A stretch of 64,000 nt of DNA from Neobacillus terrae. Its GTDB lineage: Bacteria > Bacillota > Bacilli > Bacillales > Cytobacillaceae. A program made the translations under genes and the position numbers. Under the pieces are notes generated by a model, which was given only the letters and a program-made list of their open reading frames with translations, had not been told where the DNA came from and did no database searches. Below, piece after piece: positions 37,563-47,532 of this stretch (position 1 is the stretch's first letter; each line of letters opens with the position of its first letter). The stretch spans positions 62,001-126,000 of the forward strand of contig NZ_JAAOEO010000010.1 of NCBI RefSeq assembly GCF_011393025.1, given 5' to 3'.

Positions 37563-38003
37563 ATGATTCAAAGAACTGTTTTAATTAGGGAATTGGAAAA
37601 CATGCAGGAATGGAAGGAAGCGTATCCAGTAGTGAACCAACTGAGAACTCATTTAGACGAAGTTAGTTATCTTCAGTTGGTACAAGAAGCAACGCAAAAG
37701 GAAAAATATAAAATGGCCGCATTGTATGAAAATGAAAAAATAGTTGCTGTAACAGGATTTATGCCGATGATTACTTTATACAACGGAAGGTTCATATGGG
37801 TATGTGATCTGGTTACAGATTCTGATCATCGCTCAAAAGGATATGGTAAAGCTCTTCTGAGTTATGTTCATAGTTGGTCAAAAGAACATGGCTATGATCT
37901 TGTGTCGCTCTCATCTGGATTACAACGATTGGACGCTCACCGTTTTTATGAAAATCAGATGGAATATGATAAGGTTAGCTTTGTTTTTTTAAAGAGGATC
38001 TAA
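37563..38003 (+). CDS. GNAT family N-acetyltransferase
   Basis: A 146-residue GNAT protein with the acetyl-CoA loop RSKGYGKALLSYVHSW and strand VCDLVTDSDHR. ATG at 37563 has AAGGGG nine bases upstream; a TTG at 37554 overlaps that site. It is divergent from the MocR gene and probably regulated by it. Substrate unknown. Confidence 0.85.
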   Translation: MIQRTVLIRELENMQEWKEAYPVVNQLRTHLDEVSYLQLVQEATQKEKYKMAALYENEKIVAVTGFMPMITLYNGRFIWVCDLVTDSDHRSKGYGKALLSYVHSWSKEHGYDLVSLSSGLQRLDAHRFYENQMEYDKVSFVFLKRI

Positions 38004-38028
38004 TCCTCGGGGTATCCCATAAACCAAT

Positions 38029-38053
38029 CAAAAGGCCTCTCTTGAGGTCTTTT
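38029..38053 (+). terminator. Terminator of the GNAT gene
   Basis: AAAAGGCCTC and GAGGTCTTTT pair around loop TCTT, with one mismatch. Confidence 0.75.
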
Positions 38054-38254
38054 ATCTCTACTTTTACAAAAAACTCATTTATTACCTTCTTGTAAAACTA
38101 ACCCAATTGTTCAAAAAGGATTACATAAAAAAATGCTATAATCCTTTTCTGAACTCTAGCGCCCTTTAGCTTAAGTTCAATTTTTCAGATTTCTTTGTTA
38201 AAATAAAACAAATAATATATTTAATTAGGTTAAATGGACTAGAGGTGAAGCAAA

Positions 38255-38311
38255 TTGTATTGGACTCCATTATTTGAAAACGATGTACCAGTAGCACACT
38301 TCTGCTCTTAA
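38255..38311 (+). CDS. 18-aa leader peptide upstream of the EamA exporter
   Basis: TTG at 38255 has AGAGGTGAAG upstream and encodes MYWTPLFENDVPVAHFCS, then stops at 38309-38311. It lies 73 bases before the exporter start and precedes a hairpin that covers the exporter ribosome site. This is the arrangement of translational attenuators. The peptide itself is unfamiliar. Confidence 0.5.
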   Translation: MYWTPLFENDVPVAHFCS

Positions 38312-38330
38312 TGGAGTAAGGGTGGCTACA

Positions 38331-38375
38331 TCTCTCCGTCAGGGGCAGTTTCGACCTATTTAAACTACGGAGGGA
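38331..38375 (+). promoter_or_regulatory. Hairpin sequestering the EamA ribosome-binding site
   Basis: TCTCTCCGT (38331-38339) pairs with ACGGAGGGA (38367-38375), which contains the GGAGGG ribosome site of the exporter. An inner stem AGTTT/AAACT (38347-38351 with 38362-38366) extends it. Upstream, ACTCCATT/AATGGAGT and GATGTA/TACATC could pair in an interleaved way, and the latter overlaps the first two bases of the sequestering stem. Confidence 0.6.
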
Positions 38376-38383
38376 ATAAAAAA

Positions 38384-39259
38384 ATGAAAAACACCTTATT
38401 AGGTTCTTTATTTTTGATTTTGGCTTCAAGTATTTGGGGCGGAATGTATGTGGTTGTCAAAGTTGTAGTAGCGGTCATACCTCCACTGGAACTTGTGTGG
38501 TTAAGATATTTGGTCGCTATTGTAGCACTTCTCATTGTCGGCCTCATAACACGGCAAAATTGGCGTATAGAGAAACGATATTTCTCATTAATTATAGCCA
38601 TTGGAATTATTGGTAACGCCATCTCAATAGTGACTCAGGAAACTGGAACAATGCTATCATCTGCACAAATGGGAGCGATTATAACTTCGTCTACCCCAGC
38701 GTTTATGGTTATTTTTGCTCGCTTAATACTTAAAGAACGTTTGACCTTAAAGAAGATTCTCTCCGTTTGTTTAGCAACAATTGGGGTTTTTCTTATCGTT
38801 AGAGTCGGCCATATAGATGTATCCAGTAAACTTGGTGGCATCTGGCTTATGACTGCTGCTTTAACGTGGGCACTCATGTCTGTACTTGTTAAGCGTCTGC
38901 CAAGTGACTATTCACAAATTGTGGTAACGACCTATTCGATCTTGGTTGCCCTAATTGTGTTGACTCCTTTTGTTTTGCCACGGTTACACGCAATTAATAT
39001 ACCTCAACTGAGTCACCCAACAATCTGGGGAGGACTTTTGTATTTAGGGGTTATCTCAACAGCAGGTGGATTTTTACTTTGGAACCGTGGATTACAAATG
39101 CTAAATGCCTCAAGCGGGGGAATATTTTTCTTCTTTCAACCCGTGGTTGGAACATTGCTTGGGTGGCTTTTTCTAGGAGAGACCATAGGTGTAATGTTTT
39201 GGATAGGCTCTATCCTAATCCTCATTGGTGTACTATTCGTAATTAAAACGAAAGATTAA
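38384..39259 (+). CDS. EamA/DMT family transporter
   Basis: A 291-residue inner-membrane protein with ten predicted helices in two EamA repeats. It starts LLGSLFLILASSIWGGMYVV; the second repeat begins LGGIWLMTAALTWALMSVLV. The PxxW-like GxxxxWNRGLQ and final FWIGSILILIGVLF are typical. Members export amino acids, metabolites or drugs. The start is ATG 38384 with GGAGGG. Expression is probably controlled by the structured leader in front. A strong terminator follows. Confidence 0.88.
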   Translation: MKNTLLGSLFLILASSIWGGMYVVVKVVVAVIPPLELVWLRYLVAIVALLIVGLITRQNWRIEKRYFSLIIAIGIIGNAISIVTQETGTMLSSAQMGAIITSSTPAFMVIFARLILKERLTLKKILSVCLATIGVFLIVRVGHIDVSSKLGGIWLMTAALTWALMSVLVKRLPSDYSQIVVTTYSILVALIVLTPFVLPRLHAINIPQLSHPTIWGGLLYLGVISTAGGFLLWNRGLQMLNASSGGIFFFFQPVVGTLLGWLFLGETIGVMFWIGSILILIGVLFVIKTKD

Positions 39260-39265
39260 TATTCA

Positions 39266-39297
39266 CCCCCCTTCGGTCAAATCTGAAGGGGGTTTTG
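39266..39297 (+). terminator. EamA gene terminator
   Basis: CCCCCTTCGG and CTGAAGGGGG pair around TCAAAT, followed by TTTTG. Confidence 0.85.
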
Positions 39298-39708
39298 ATT
39301 CTGGAACGGAAATAATTGATTGCTTCTTCAGCTAACCTACCCCTTTAGTTTAATAATAACAGCACTAAACCTTAATTTTTTGTATTAACTTATTGATGCC
39401 AGGAATTGCAACTAAGGTCCCTAGTATCTTTAATATAGTGTTAACAATCCAGTTGTTATCAACGGTCATACTAAAGAAAAAAATACTCAGTGCTACAGTA
39501 AGCACCCATAAAAAACTTTCATAATTTACTTCTATTTTTATTCAATTTGATAAATAATTCGGTATAGGTTAAATTACTCTTTCTTTAATTGAATGCCCAT
39601 AGTCCACTAAAGCAAAAAGAACTGCAGAACACAACTCGATTTTTAATACAAGCACCCATGCTTTATTAACCTAACATGCACAATCTTTAACTTTTGTCGT
39701 TATCTAAA
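39298..39708. other. Intergenic with a possible small membrane-protein remnant
   Basis: On the minus strand about 39365-39535 is open and reads YESFLWVLTVALSIFFFSMT then TVDNNWIVNTILKILGTLVA and a stop at 39365, two hydrophobic helices. There is no ATG with a ribosome site at the expected start, so it may be a broken gene. Nothing else is recognised. Confidence 0.35.
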
Positions 39709-40548
39709 TTATCGGGTACCGCCTGTAAGATGCACTTCAAACATATCAATGATTTCTAGGAACCTGTCAGCTTCCCTAAAAACATGGTCTGCTAATAGAG
39801 GATGAATAATGCTCTTTATTTTACATTGCTCAATTAAATCACGGGCTGTTTTCTTGAAGTCCCTAAGAGATGCGACCGACACCCGATTTTGATCAAGGAA
39901 TTGATCTAAAAGAGGAACTGTTTGAGATAGTGGCTTCATAGATTCTATGTCCCTTGCTTGATACAGCAATTGATCAAAATCATTGCTGAAATTCCGTGCT
40001 ACATCAACTAGTTTCCTTTCTGACGGATCAAGGAGATGACCAATAAATTTTGCATGATCTGCCATAATCCTTAAGAAGAAGACATTTTCTTTAATAATGG
40101 CATCTGGAAGCGATTGTAATTTGCCTTCATTTAATTCAATTAATCGTTTTCTAAAATAATTAGCTTCCCTACTTGTATGGTCAACTAATAGTGGGAAATT
40201 ATTTGCCCCTGGCAATTTGCATGTGAGAATTAGTCCTAATACTTTCCGTTTAAAGACGAAAATATTAGTTGCAGCTTGTTGTACCTCTGAATTAAATCTT
40301 CTTATTTGTTCGGGGTCAGTTTGATTATTAAAGGAATGAGCAGTTTGTTCGATGTGTTCAAATAAGCGATAAAATTGATTAGCCTCTTGAATTAGTTGAG
40401 AATCTTCTGCTCTAAAACCCAATCGAAGAAATAAAGAATGTTCTTTCATGATCCTAGCCCAAAAACGAATTTCATTTAACGAGCGCTCAACAAACAAACC
40501 AGATGTAACACCGGTATCTGCATGTAAAGATGTATCATCCCCGTTCAT
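39709..40548 (-). CDS. DUF2935 family protein
   Basis: A 279-residue helical protein of DUF2935, made of two similar four-helix halves. Repeated metal-ligand-like motifs are visible: EIRFWARIMKEHSLFLRLGF, DHTSREANYFRKRL, IMADHAKFIGHLLDPSE and DHVFREADRFLEI. The family is found in spore-formers and is of unknown role; the paired Glu/His pattern suggests a di-metal site. ATG at 40548 has GGGAGG upstream. Monocistronic. Confidence 0.85.
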   Translation of the reverse strand: MNGDDTSLHADTGVTSGLFVERSLNEIRFWARIMKEHSLFLRLGFRAEDSQLIQEANQFYRLFEHIEQTAHSFNNQTDPEQIRRFNSEVQQAATNIFVFKRKVLGLILTCKLPGANNFPLLVDHTSREANYFRKRLIELNEGKLQSLPDAIIKENVFFLRIMADHAKFIGHLLDPSERKLVDVARNFSNDFDQLLYQARDIESMKPLSQTVPLLDQFLDQNRVSVASLRDFKKTARDLIEQCKIKSIIHPLLADHVFREADRFLEIIDMFEVHLTGGTR

Positions 40549-40906
40549 TCTATAACCTCCCTGAAATACTCCTTTTGCTCTATTCATATTTAATATTTAA
40601 TTGAATATGCCTTAAAGCAAAAATTCCGTTTTACTTTTGAAAATTATGAAAGAAAGAGGACTTTATCTTTGTTCTAGTTATGGCCATCGTTAAAAATCTT
40701 TGTTTCCCCATATTAATCCTATGAAACTAAACTGCCACGTTTGTAAAATATGAACATTAAACGATAAGGTGCTGAATTCCTTTTGGCTCAATCCCCGGTG
40801 TTTTCGTATCATGAAAAGAATTATATAAAAATTTATACTTAAAGATATAGACCGGAACATACATTCCTATATAATTAATCTATGACTATATCACAGGAGG
40901 GTTTTT
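40549..40906. other. Intergenic, no gene seen
   Basis: Divergent spacer between the DUF2935 gene and the DinB pseudogene. AGGAGGG at 40896 is the ribosome site of the latter. No other signal recognised. Confidence 0.5.
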
Positions 40907-41379
40907 TTGAATTCAATTGATTTAATTATTTTAAACTTTAATGAAGTTCGAAGAAGAAGCATTAAGGTGTAGACATCTATCCCTCAAGAAAAACTTAAAT
41001 GGAAGCCTGATGATGAAGCAATTAGTTGCCTAGAAATGATTAGGCACGTATTGGAAAGCGAGCATTATTATCACCTAGCACTTAAAAATATAGAGGGAGT
41101 CTTTACGAGTTTAGTTCTCCTTTCGAAAACTTGCCATTCAGTACTGTAAGGGCAGAATTGGAATTTGCAGATCCATACCGAAATAAGTTTATAGACACAA
41201 TCAAGTCATTATCTGAAGAAGATTTAACAAGTATAAAGATTGACCGCTCCGATTCAGGATACATAAGAGACTTGGGGGATATCCTCCTCCGTATTGCCTA
41301 CCACGAATCCGTTAACACTGGTCAGCTATTGAATTATTTAAGAACTGCAGGGGTTCCACGTATCCGAATATGGGATTAA
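40907..41379 (+). pseudogene. DinB family gene with an amber stop and a frameshift
   Basis: TTG at 40907 follows AGGAGGG and encodes MNSIDLIILNFNEVRRRSIK then V and TAG. The same frame continues TSIPQEKLKWKPDDEAISCL and EMIRHVLESEHYYHLALKN. A frame shift near 41110 leads to ENLPFSTVRAELEFADPYRN and LRTAGVPRIRIWD, ending 41379. In relatives the TAG position is usually Trp (KVW-x-SIP), so a TGG to TAG change is likely. With both defects it is inactive. Confidence 0.82.
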
Positions 41380-41389
41380 ATTATAAGAT

Positions 41390-41421
41390 AGGTGCTTTCA
41401 CAATCAGAAGCACCTTTTTAT
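41390..41421 (+). terminator. Terminator after the DinB pseudogene
   Basis: AGGTGCTTTC and GAAGCACCT pair, followed by TTTTTA. Confidence 0.75.
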
Positions 41422-41621
41422 AGTTTATTAGTTGTTTAGAGACAATAAATTGCGAAAGTATTCATGAGCTCCTTATTCAACTCCCTCCATAAAGAAAGTA
41501 AACTCTCACGAATTCTCCGTTTTTCTTAGAAGAGCGGTTTCCCTACGTTCCTGACAAATGTTACTACCCATAAGTATATGATTCATGTATAGTTAAAATA
41601 TACCAATAAAAGAGGTGTATA

Positions 41622-42098
41622 ATGAATTCGTTTTCCTTTTACCCTATTGTCATTTTAATTGCCGCCTTAGTTTTATGGCGAAGAACCAGAGCTATGTATC
41701 GCCCAATTAAAGGGAATGGAGTCAAGCTTCTGCTACCAATATTATACTTACTGATACCTTGCGTCCCTATAATTTTGAATCCAAAGGTTCAGGCTCATAG
41801 CTGGGAATTGATAATGGCATTTGCATTTGGATTGCTACTTTCCGTACCACTTATCTGGACCACTAACTATGAACTCAGATCAGACCAACATATTTACGCT
41901 GTTAAAAATATGAGCTTTATCATTGCTTTTCTTGTCATACTTATCATTCGTTTTTTGTTTCGTGATTATTTAAAATGGCTTGGCCCGGAAACAGTAGGTG
42001 CATTATTTGTTACAATAGCACTAGGATATATTTCACCCTGGAGAATTGTATCCTTTCTCAAGTTCCGAAAACTGTATAAAAGTCAAGTTAATATATAA
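41622..42098 (+). CDS. CcdC-like (DUF1453) membrane protein
   Basis: A 158-residue protein with five predicted helices. The start FYPIVILIAALVLWRRTRAM followed by YRPIKGNGVKLLLPILY is the CcdC signature (xRRTRAMxxPIKGNG). CcdC of B. subtilis lies next to cytochrome c maturation gene ccdA but is dispensable; the role is unknown. ATG 41622 has AAGAGGTG upstream. Monocistronic with its own terminator. Confidence 0.82.
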   Translation: MNSFSFYPIVILIAALVLWRRTRAMYRPIKGNGVKLLLPILYLLIPCVPIILNPKVQAHSWELIMAFAFGLLLSVPLIWTTNYELRSDQHIYAVKNMSFIIAFLVILIIRFLFRDYLKWLGPETVGALFVTIALGYISPWRIVSFLKFRKLYKSQVNI

Positions 42099-42103
42099 TA
42101 AAA

Positions 42104-42138
42104 GAAACCCTTCAGAATAAAGTCTGAAGGGCTTTTTT
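42104..42138 (+). terminator. Terminator of the CcdC-like gene
   Basis: AAACCCTTCAGA and TCTGAAGGGCTTTTTT form a 9-10 bp stem with a T-run. Confidence 0.85.
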
Positions 42139-42231
42139 ATATGCTGTTAGCGCCCAAAGTTCTTCAACAAACGCACCGGTTAGTGTATGTATAATGAATC
42201 ATAATGTCTCTTTCAATGTGGTATGAATATT

Positions 42232-42342
42232 TTAAAGGGTTACCACGAAAATTCCCAACATAACAAATGTTACTACCTCACCAGTGAAAAAAGAAATAAC
42301 TCCGATAACAACTAAAAATAATGTATATTGCCAATTTCTCAT
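42232..42342 (-). CDS. 36-aa hydrophobic peptide
   Basis: ATG at 42342 encodes MRNWQYTLFLVVIGVISFF then TGEVVTFVMLGIFVVTL. Two short helices. The ribosome site (TTAGGT) is weak. Likely one of the small membrane proteins common in this genome; no family recognised. Confidence 0.4.
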   Translation of the reverse strand: MRNWQYTLFLVVIGVISFFTGEVVTFVMLGIFVVTL

Positions 42343-42392
42343 TCTATCTACCTAACTATATTATTCTAGTTAAATTGGATCATTAAACATTT

Positions 42393-42557
42393 TCATACTA
42401 ATCTTCCCCGTTTGTTCAAACGGACAATAGTAAAACAGCTCCCCCTCAACAACAAGAATATAAGTGTGAATGTTGTTAAACCTTTTGGCAATTTACCGTA
42501 AAGGCAAATGATTATACCAGATAAAAAGATAAACAAATAAAAAGTTAGAATCTGCAT
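42393..42557 (-). CDS. 54-aa membrane peptide
   Basis: ATG at 42557 follows GATGAGGG closely. The product has two helices (ILTFYLFIFLSGIIICLYG and LTTFTLIFLLLRGSCFTIV) and a basic tail. It precedes the 36-aa ORF on the same strand. No family recognised. Confidence 0.42.
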   Translation of the reverse strand: MQILTFYLFIFLSGIIICLYGKLPKGLTTFTLIFLLLRGSCFTIVRLNKRGRLV

Positions 42558-42642
42558 TACCCTCATCTCTAACCAAATTATACCATTAACTATTCAACTT
42601 TAGATTGTTTTCTTCATTTAACCTGCTCTTTACTTGAATAAG

Positions 42643-42672
42643 AAAAAAGCCTTGCTCCTTTGTCGAAGCAAA
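42643..42672 (-). terminator. Terminator of the DUF4256 gene
   Basis: On the minus strand GCTTTGCT pairs with AGCAAGGC and TTTTTTC follows. Confidence 0.7.
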
Positions 42673-42751
42673 GCGCCCGATAGGTGAAGAATGAAATCAA
42701 AACCTTCCCCAGGTGTTCCGTTCTCAAACTTAAATTCCTGTCTGTGAAAAT

Positions 42752-43333
<582 letters not shown>

Positions 43334-43546
43334 TGATAGTTTCCTCCTTATTGTTTTTAATCATAATGGTTTAAGTATATATAAATATTTGTTTTATAAT
43401 AAATCATTTTCTGAAACTAGTTGGAAGAATCATGATATTAGTGCTGATTATGATTTTCATCTTTACCTAAACTGCCTGTTTGTTCAATATGAACTATGAA
43501 AATAAGGTTTAATCTTCCTGGATCGACATCCGTACTAAGACCCTTT

Positions 43547-43660
43547 TTATTGGAAAATCATTATTAATAATATGATTGTGATGATAACTAAAGCAACAAT
43601 AGATGAGATTTTTCTGTAACGAATTGCCCCGTCGCTTACTTCTGGTTCATCTTTGTACAT
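43547..43660 (-). CDS. 37-aa single-helix peptide
   Basis: ATG at 43660 encodes MYKDEPEVSDGAIRYRKISS then a hydrophobic helix ending LLIMIFQ. GGGGCAAAAG is a poor ribosome site. A short polar head and one C-terminal helix resemble small tail-anchored peptides. Confidence 0.4.
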   Translation of the reverse strand: MYKDEPEVSDGAIRYRKISSIVALVIITIILLIMIFQ

Positions 43661-43693
43661 CCATCTTTTGCCCCATAATAAGGCGAATTCCTA

Positions 43694-44008
43694 ATGGCTT
43701 GGTTTTCTTTAGTCTTAGCAGGGCTATTTGAAATGCTTGGTGTTACTTTGATAAATAAACTTTATAAGAACCGAAATTAGAAAGCACTTGCTCTATTACT
43801 TCTTGGCTTTGGAGCCAGTTTCATATTCCTATCTTATGCAATGGAAACACTCCCTATGGGTACAGCTTATGCGATATGGACAGGAATTGGTGCACCTGGT
43901 GTAGCAATACTCGGAATGCTTTTATATGGAGAATCAAGAGATTGGAAAAGGTTGGTCTTTATAATTATGGTTTTAGGTGCAGCGATAGGACTAAAACTTG
44001 TTTCATAA
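43694..44008 (+). pseudogene. Small multidrug resistance (SMR) protein with an amber stop
   Basis: The frame reads MAWFSLVLAGLFEMLGVTLI, KNRN, then TAG at 43778-43780, then KALALLLLGFGASFIFLSYA, METLPMGTAYAIWTGIGAPG and on to IIMVLGAAIGLKLVS at 44008. This is a complete 104-codon SMR/SugE-type efflux protein of four helices, with the functional Glu in LFEMLG and the GTAYAIWTGIG motif. The TAG replaces a position that is often Trp. Otherwise intact, so it is a recent pseudogene or a sequence error. Confidence 0.85.
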
Positions 44009-44215
44009 TAATAGATAATAACATGTTTTTGCTTTGAAATTTAAGTGGGGTTGGATTGAAAAAGCTTAACAAGCAATGAAATTTAGGCTTTTTCTTATTA
44101 AATTATACTCCTCGTTTGAAGAATAACAAAATAGCCGCCTAGGTTGGCAGCTTAATCTGATGGACTTGCACTCTTTATCTTAAGTACTTTATATTTAAGA
44201 TCTCTTAGAAAATCT

Positions 44216-44683
44216 TTATTTCCTCTGAACAATATGTTCTGTGTTCATTGGCAACTTTTTAATATTTGACCTTAGAAATTCTGGATATAATTCTATTTCA
44301 CTAAGTTTCTCTATTGGATTCCATTTGTAAATCAATCGGTCTCCTTCAATTCCATAAAACGGAGTGTCGTTAATTTCAAATGTGGTTTTATTGGAAGAAA
44401 CTGAAAAATACAAACCTATTTCATGAATATCCTTGCCACCATATTCAAAAAAGTTTTCTACAATCCACGTTAATCCATTTACGGTAATGTCTATATCTAA
44501 TTCTTCACGGAATTCCCTTTTTATACTTACTTGAGCTTCTTCAGCAATTTCAACTCTTCCTCCTGGAAGAGACCAATTACTTTCATTAACGTCCTTGTGT
44601 AGTAGAACATGCCCATCCTCTATCCATATACCTGCAACTCGATAATTAAATATTGCTCTTTCGGTTTTATATACTACATCCAC
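44216..44683 (-). CDS. Nudix hydrolase
   Basis: A 155-residue protein. The Nudix box is GGRVEIAEEAQVSIKREF then REELDI, matching G-x5-E-x7-RE-x2-EE. The N-terminus NYRVAGIWIEDGHVLLHKD and later NFFEYGGKDIHEIGLYF are typical of a Bacillus group of unknown substrate. ATG at 44683 follows AGGTGG closely, with AGGGGG further upstream. Confidence 0.85.
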   Translation of the reverse strand: MDVVYKTERAIFNYRVAGIWIEDGHVLLHKDVNESNWSLPGGRVEIAEEAQVSIKREFREELDIDITVNGLTWIVENFFEYGGKDIHEIGLYFSVSSNKTTFEINDTPFYGIEGDRLIYKWNPIEKLSEIELYPEFLRSNIKKLPMNTEHIVQRK

Positions 44684-44921
44684 CTAGACTTATCCCCCTA
44701 AAAAATGATGTTTTTAAGATATTCCCTAATAAAATCAAAAATCCTCTTTTCACTTAATAACTCGGACAGTTGAACAAGAAAAAGCTTTACTCCTTATAAC
44801 AGTAAAGCATCCTTTTCCTTATTTAGGACATTTCCAATATAGAATTTAAAAGACTGAACATAAAAATCTTCCTTTAGGCGAACGATATATTGAGAATGAA
44901 TAATGTTTTTGGAGGTCCAGC

Positions 44922-45110
44922 ATGAAAAAAGTCATTTGCAGGAATAATGAAGGAAATGAATTTGAATTCAATGTAGGCGAGGAATACGAGCTCGATAGAG
45001 AATTGGATACCACCTACATTGTCATAAATAAACTAGGAAATAAGCATACTGTTTTTAAAACTCATTTTGAGCCTGTTGAGGAAACAGAGAACAATGGTCC
45101 AAATAGTTAA
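44922..45110 (+). CDS. 62-aa hypothetical protein, SH3-like
   Basis: ATG 44922 with TGGAGG upstream. The product is acidic and beta-rich (FEFNVGEEYELDRELDTTYI, KHTVFKTHFEPVEE), similar in pattern to small SH3-like proteins of Bacillaceae. No cysteine pair or helix. Function unknown. Confidence 0.65.
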   Translation: MKKVICRNNEGNEFEFNVGEEYELDRELDTTYIVINKLGNKHTVFKTHFEPVEETENNGPNS

Positions 45111-45388
45111 ACACGAACTTTAGGCCATAAACTTCCAAATGGGCTTGGTTTTTCAGACTAAGGCTTTTTTTGCTTTCTTTTTTAAAAGACATCCTCATTA
45201 AAGAAAGCCAATAAATGCTGCCGCTACAACATCTCAGCGTCACCACTGAAAATGAACAACTATTACCTAATAGTGATACTAATGCTATGCTACAAATTAT
45301 TAACTATGGACACGGAAATAGGACTTCCAAATCTGAAAGTCCCCTTTGTTATCAGTATTATTCCAATTGAAAGGAAATCATAACCCAA

Positions 45389-47173
45389 TCACTTACCAAT
45401 ATACTTTTTGAGAAATAGTACCATTTCTGTATAGGATGTAATCTTATTATTAAGTTTTTCGAAATTATGTCCCTCGTCTTGGAAGCGAATAAATTCAACC
45501 GGGTGATTACGTTTCTTTAATTTATTAACCAGTTGCTCCGCTTCTTTTATGGGAACGCGCGGGTCATTTTCCCCATGAAGAATCAATAGTGGCGAGGTGA
45601 TTCTATCAGTATTATTCAATGGATCAATTCTATCAAAAAATTCTCCGTCTCTTTCTATTGAGCCATACTCAGCTTCCCTGTGTTTCTTTCGCCAGGGACT
45701 TGTTGTTGTGAGGAAGGTTCGAATGCTCGAGATTCCAACAATATCAATGGCAGCTGACCAATACTTTGGATAATGTGAAATGGCAGCAAGAACCATAAAC
45801 CCTCCATAGCTGCCGCCCACAATCGAAACTTTTTCGAAATCGATATTCCGATTCACCTTCAGCCATTCAACTAAATACACTAAATCTTTTACAGCGTCCA
45901 TTCTTTTCCGCCCATCATCAAGATGGGTATACGTTTTCCCATAACCTGTACTGCCCCGAAAGTTCGGAGTACAAACAGCATAGCCCATGTTTAATAAGTA
46001 TTGAAGGAATGGGTGATAAATAGCACGGCTTTGGCTCTCAGGCCCACCGTGAATATAAAGGACAACAGGAAGTTTTTTTGTGGTGTTTTTTGGCTGATAG
46101 TAAAAAGCCGGAACTGGGAGCTTGTCGAATGAAGGAAAGGTGATTCTTTCCGGCTCAATCAATTTTTCCTTCAGAGCTGGAGTACGTGATACATATGTAA
46201 GCCTCTCTGCCTGAATAGTTTTAAGATCAAGTTCCCATATATCCGGTGGATAAGCAGGCCCATTAAATACATAGGCTAATGTTTGACTATCAAGCGAAAA
46301 TTTTAGATCGGATATGACACCTAATGGTGTTTTCCAGGTATAAAGGTAACTTGTCTTTAAGTCTAAGATTATACCCTTGGAAACTCCTCCCTCATTCACC
46401 GTAAAAGCCAGCTTGTTTTTATCCTTATTCATTTCCAAACCTTCAAAATCCCACTCTCCAAGTTCCAGCCAAACGAATTGTTTAGTATTCAAGTTAATAA
46501 GAGCAAGCCCAAAAAATTCTCTGTCTTTATTTGATAATAAATAAATATGATCGCCATCCTTATTAAAATGGGCACTTTTAAAACTTGCCTCACCTGCATG
46601 TTCTGTCACCCAATCCAGAACCCCAGTTGAAAGATCAAGCATACCTAAATTATTATCAAGAGCTGTATTTGTTTTTTGAATCAACAGGGATTTTCCGTCG
46701 GGAGACCATCTAACCACTGAAAACATCCCATTACCTTTGTACACAAGACGAATTTCCTGTGTTTCGAGATTTTGTATATAGATATCCAAATACGCCGGAT
46801 TTTGGCGGTTACTGGACCAGGCAATCCACTTGCCGTCCGGAGAACTCCCGCCGTAAAGGTGAACATGTTCTGGCGATTTTGTTAAATCGATTAGCGTACT
46901 GTCCCCTTTTAGTAAATATAATTGTTGCTTTTCATTTCCGCCCTCATCCATCCCAATAATGAGGTTTGAGGTACCGCTGATATATTTAGCCAGGTTAATT
47001 TTTTCCTTTGTAAAAGATAATTGGGCAGGCCACTCATCACCTCGGTCAACCTCCCATACCTGTGGTAAACCTGTATAATCCGCAATAAAGCTTAGCTTGT
47101 TATCAATCGGACAATATTCTGGACTTTTTGCAGTACGAACATGTAAATAAGGTTCCAATCTAATTGTAACCAC
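45389..47173 (-). CDS. S9 family peptidase (acylaminoacyl peptidase-like)
   Basis: A 594-residue cytoplasmic serine peptidase. Residues 1-340 form a beta-propeller with repeats such as SPDGKWIAWSSNRQNPAYLD and WSPDGKSLLI. The C-terminal third is an alpha/beta hydrolase with oxyanion region LYIHGGPESQ, nucleophile elbow GGSYGGFMVLA, and the acid and base in LILHGENDPRVP and RFQDEGHNF. It cleaves short peptides. The start is uncertain: GTG 47173 is very close to AAGGGGG, and TTG 47158 is spaced better. Confidence 0.9.
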   Translation of the reverse strand: MVTIRLEPYLHVRTAKSPEYCPIDNKLSFIADYTGLPQVWEVDRGDEWPAQLSFTKEKINLAKYISGTSNLIIGMDEGGNEKQQLYLLKGDSTLIDLTKSPEHVHLYGGSSPDGKWIAWSSNRQNPAYLDIYIQNLETQEIRLVYKGNGMFSVVRWSPDGKSLLIQKTNTALDNNLGMLDLSTGVLDWVTEHAGEASFKSAHFNKDGDHIYLLSNKDREFFGLALINLNTKQFVWLELGEWDFEGLEMNKDKNKLAFTVNEGGVSKGIILDLKTSYLYTWKTPLGVISDLKFSLDSQTLAYVFNGPAYPPDIWELDLKTIQAERLTYVSRTPALKEKLIEPERITFPSFDKLPVPAFYYQPKNTTKKLPVVLYIHGGPESQSRAIYHPFLQYLLNMGYAVCTPNFRGSTGYGKTYTHLDDGRKRMDAVKDLVYLVEWLKVNRNIDFEKVSIVGGSYGGFMVLAAISHYPKYWSAAIDIVGISSIRTFLTTTSPWRKKHREAEYGSIERDGEFFDRIDPLNNTDRITSPLLILHGENDPRVPIKEAEQLVNKLKKRNHPVEFIRFQDEGHNFEKLNNKITSYTEMVLFLKKYIGK

Positions 47174-47532
47174 CCCCTTCAGTCAGAAATAACATGGGTT
47201 CTCTACAAAATGAGACCAATTGAATGGTCAAATGAAATAAGACGAGATAAAACTCTCACATCCATTTTATTTAACAGCAGGGGAATTATGACAAAGTTAA
47301 AAAGGGCGAGTGCTTATTGATAGCATCGCCCCTAAATAGATATTTTTTATGTTCTGTGAAACTATAGTGCTGATAATCTCTAAGTTTCCGCTAACTACTT
47401 AGAAGCCACATCGCTGTGAGGTCTTGTCATCCAGTTTTCCCAATGAGTGTCACGGATTTTCAGCTTTCTTTTTTATCATTTGGTTTTGTTTTTTCTTGTA
47501 CCCGGTTTGTTTCTCCTTGCAAACATTACGGT
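47174..47532. other. Intergenic, holds one terminator
   Basis: Contains the hairpin at 47308-47337. No ORF with a ribosome site is seen. Confidence 0.5.
47308..47337 (-). terminator. Terminator downstream of the DUF4405 gene
   Basis: On the minus strand GGGCGATGCT pairs with AGCACTCGCCC (one mismatch) and TTTTTAAC follows. It is about 200 bases past the DUF4405 stop. Confidence 0.75.

Noticed and set aside
38312..38383. N-terminal extension of the EamA exporter reading through the leader stop
   Set aside because: The frame is open, but only 24 codons long, which is not unusual by chance, and the exporter has a normal start with a ribosome site.
38255..38384. Guanidine (ykkC-type) or PreQ1 riboswitch before the EamA gene
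   Set aside because: The ACGR repeats of guanidine classes and the PreQ1 consensus are absent; the structure differs from those I know.
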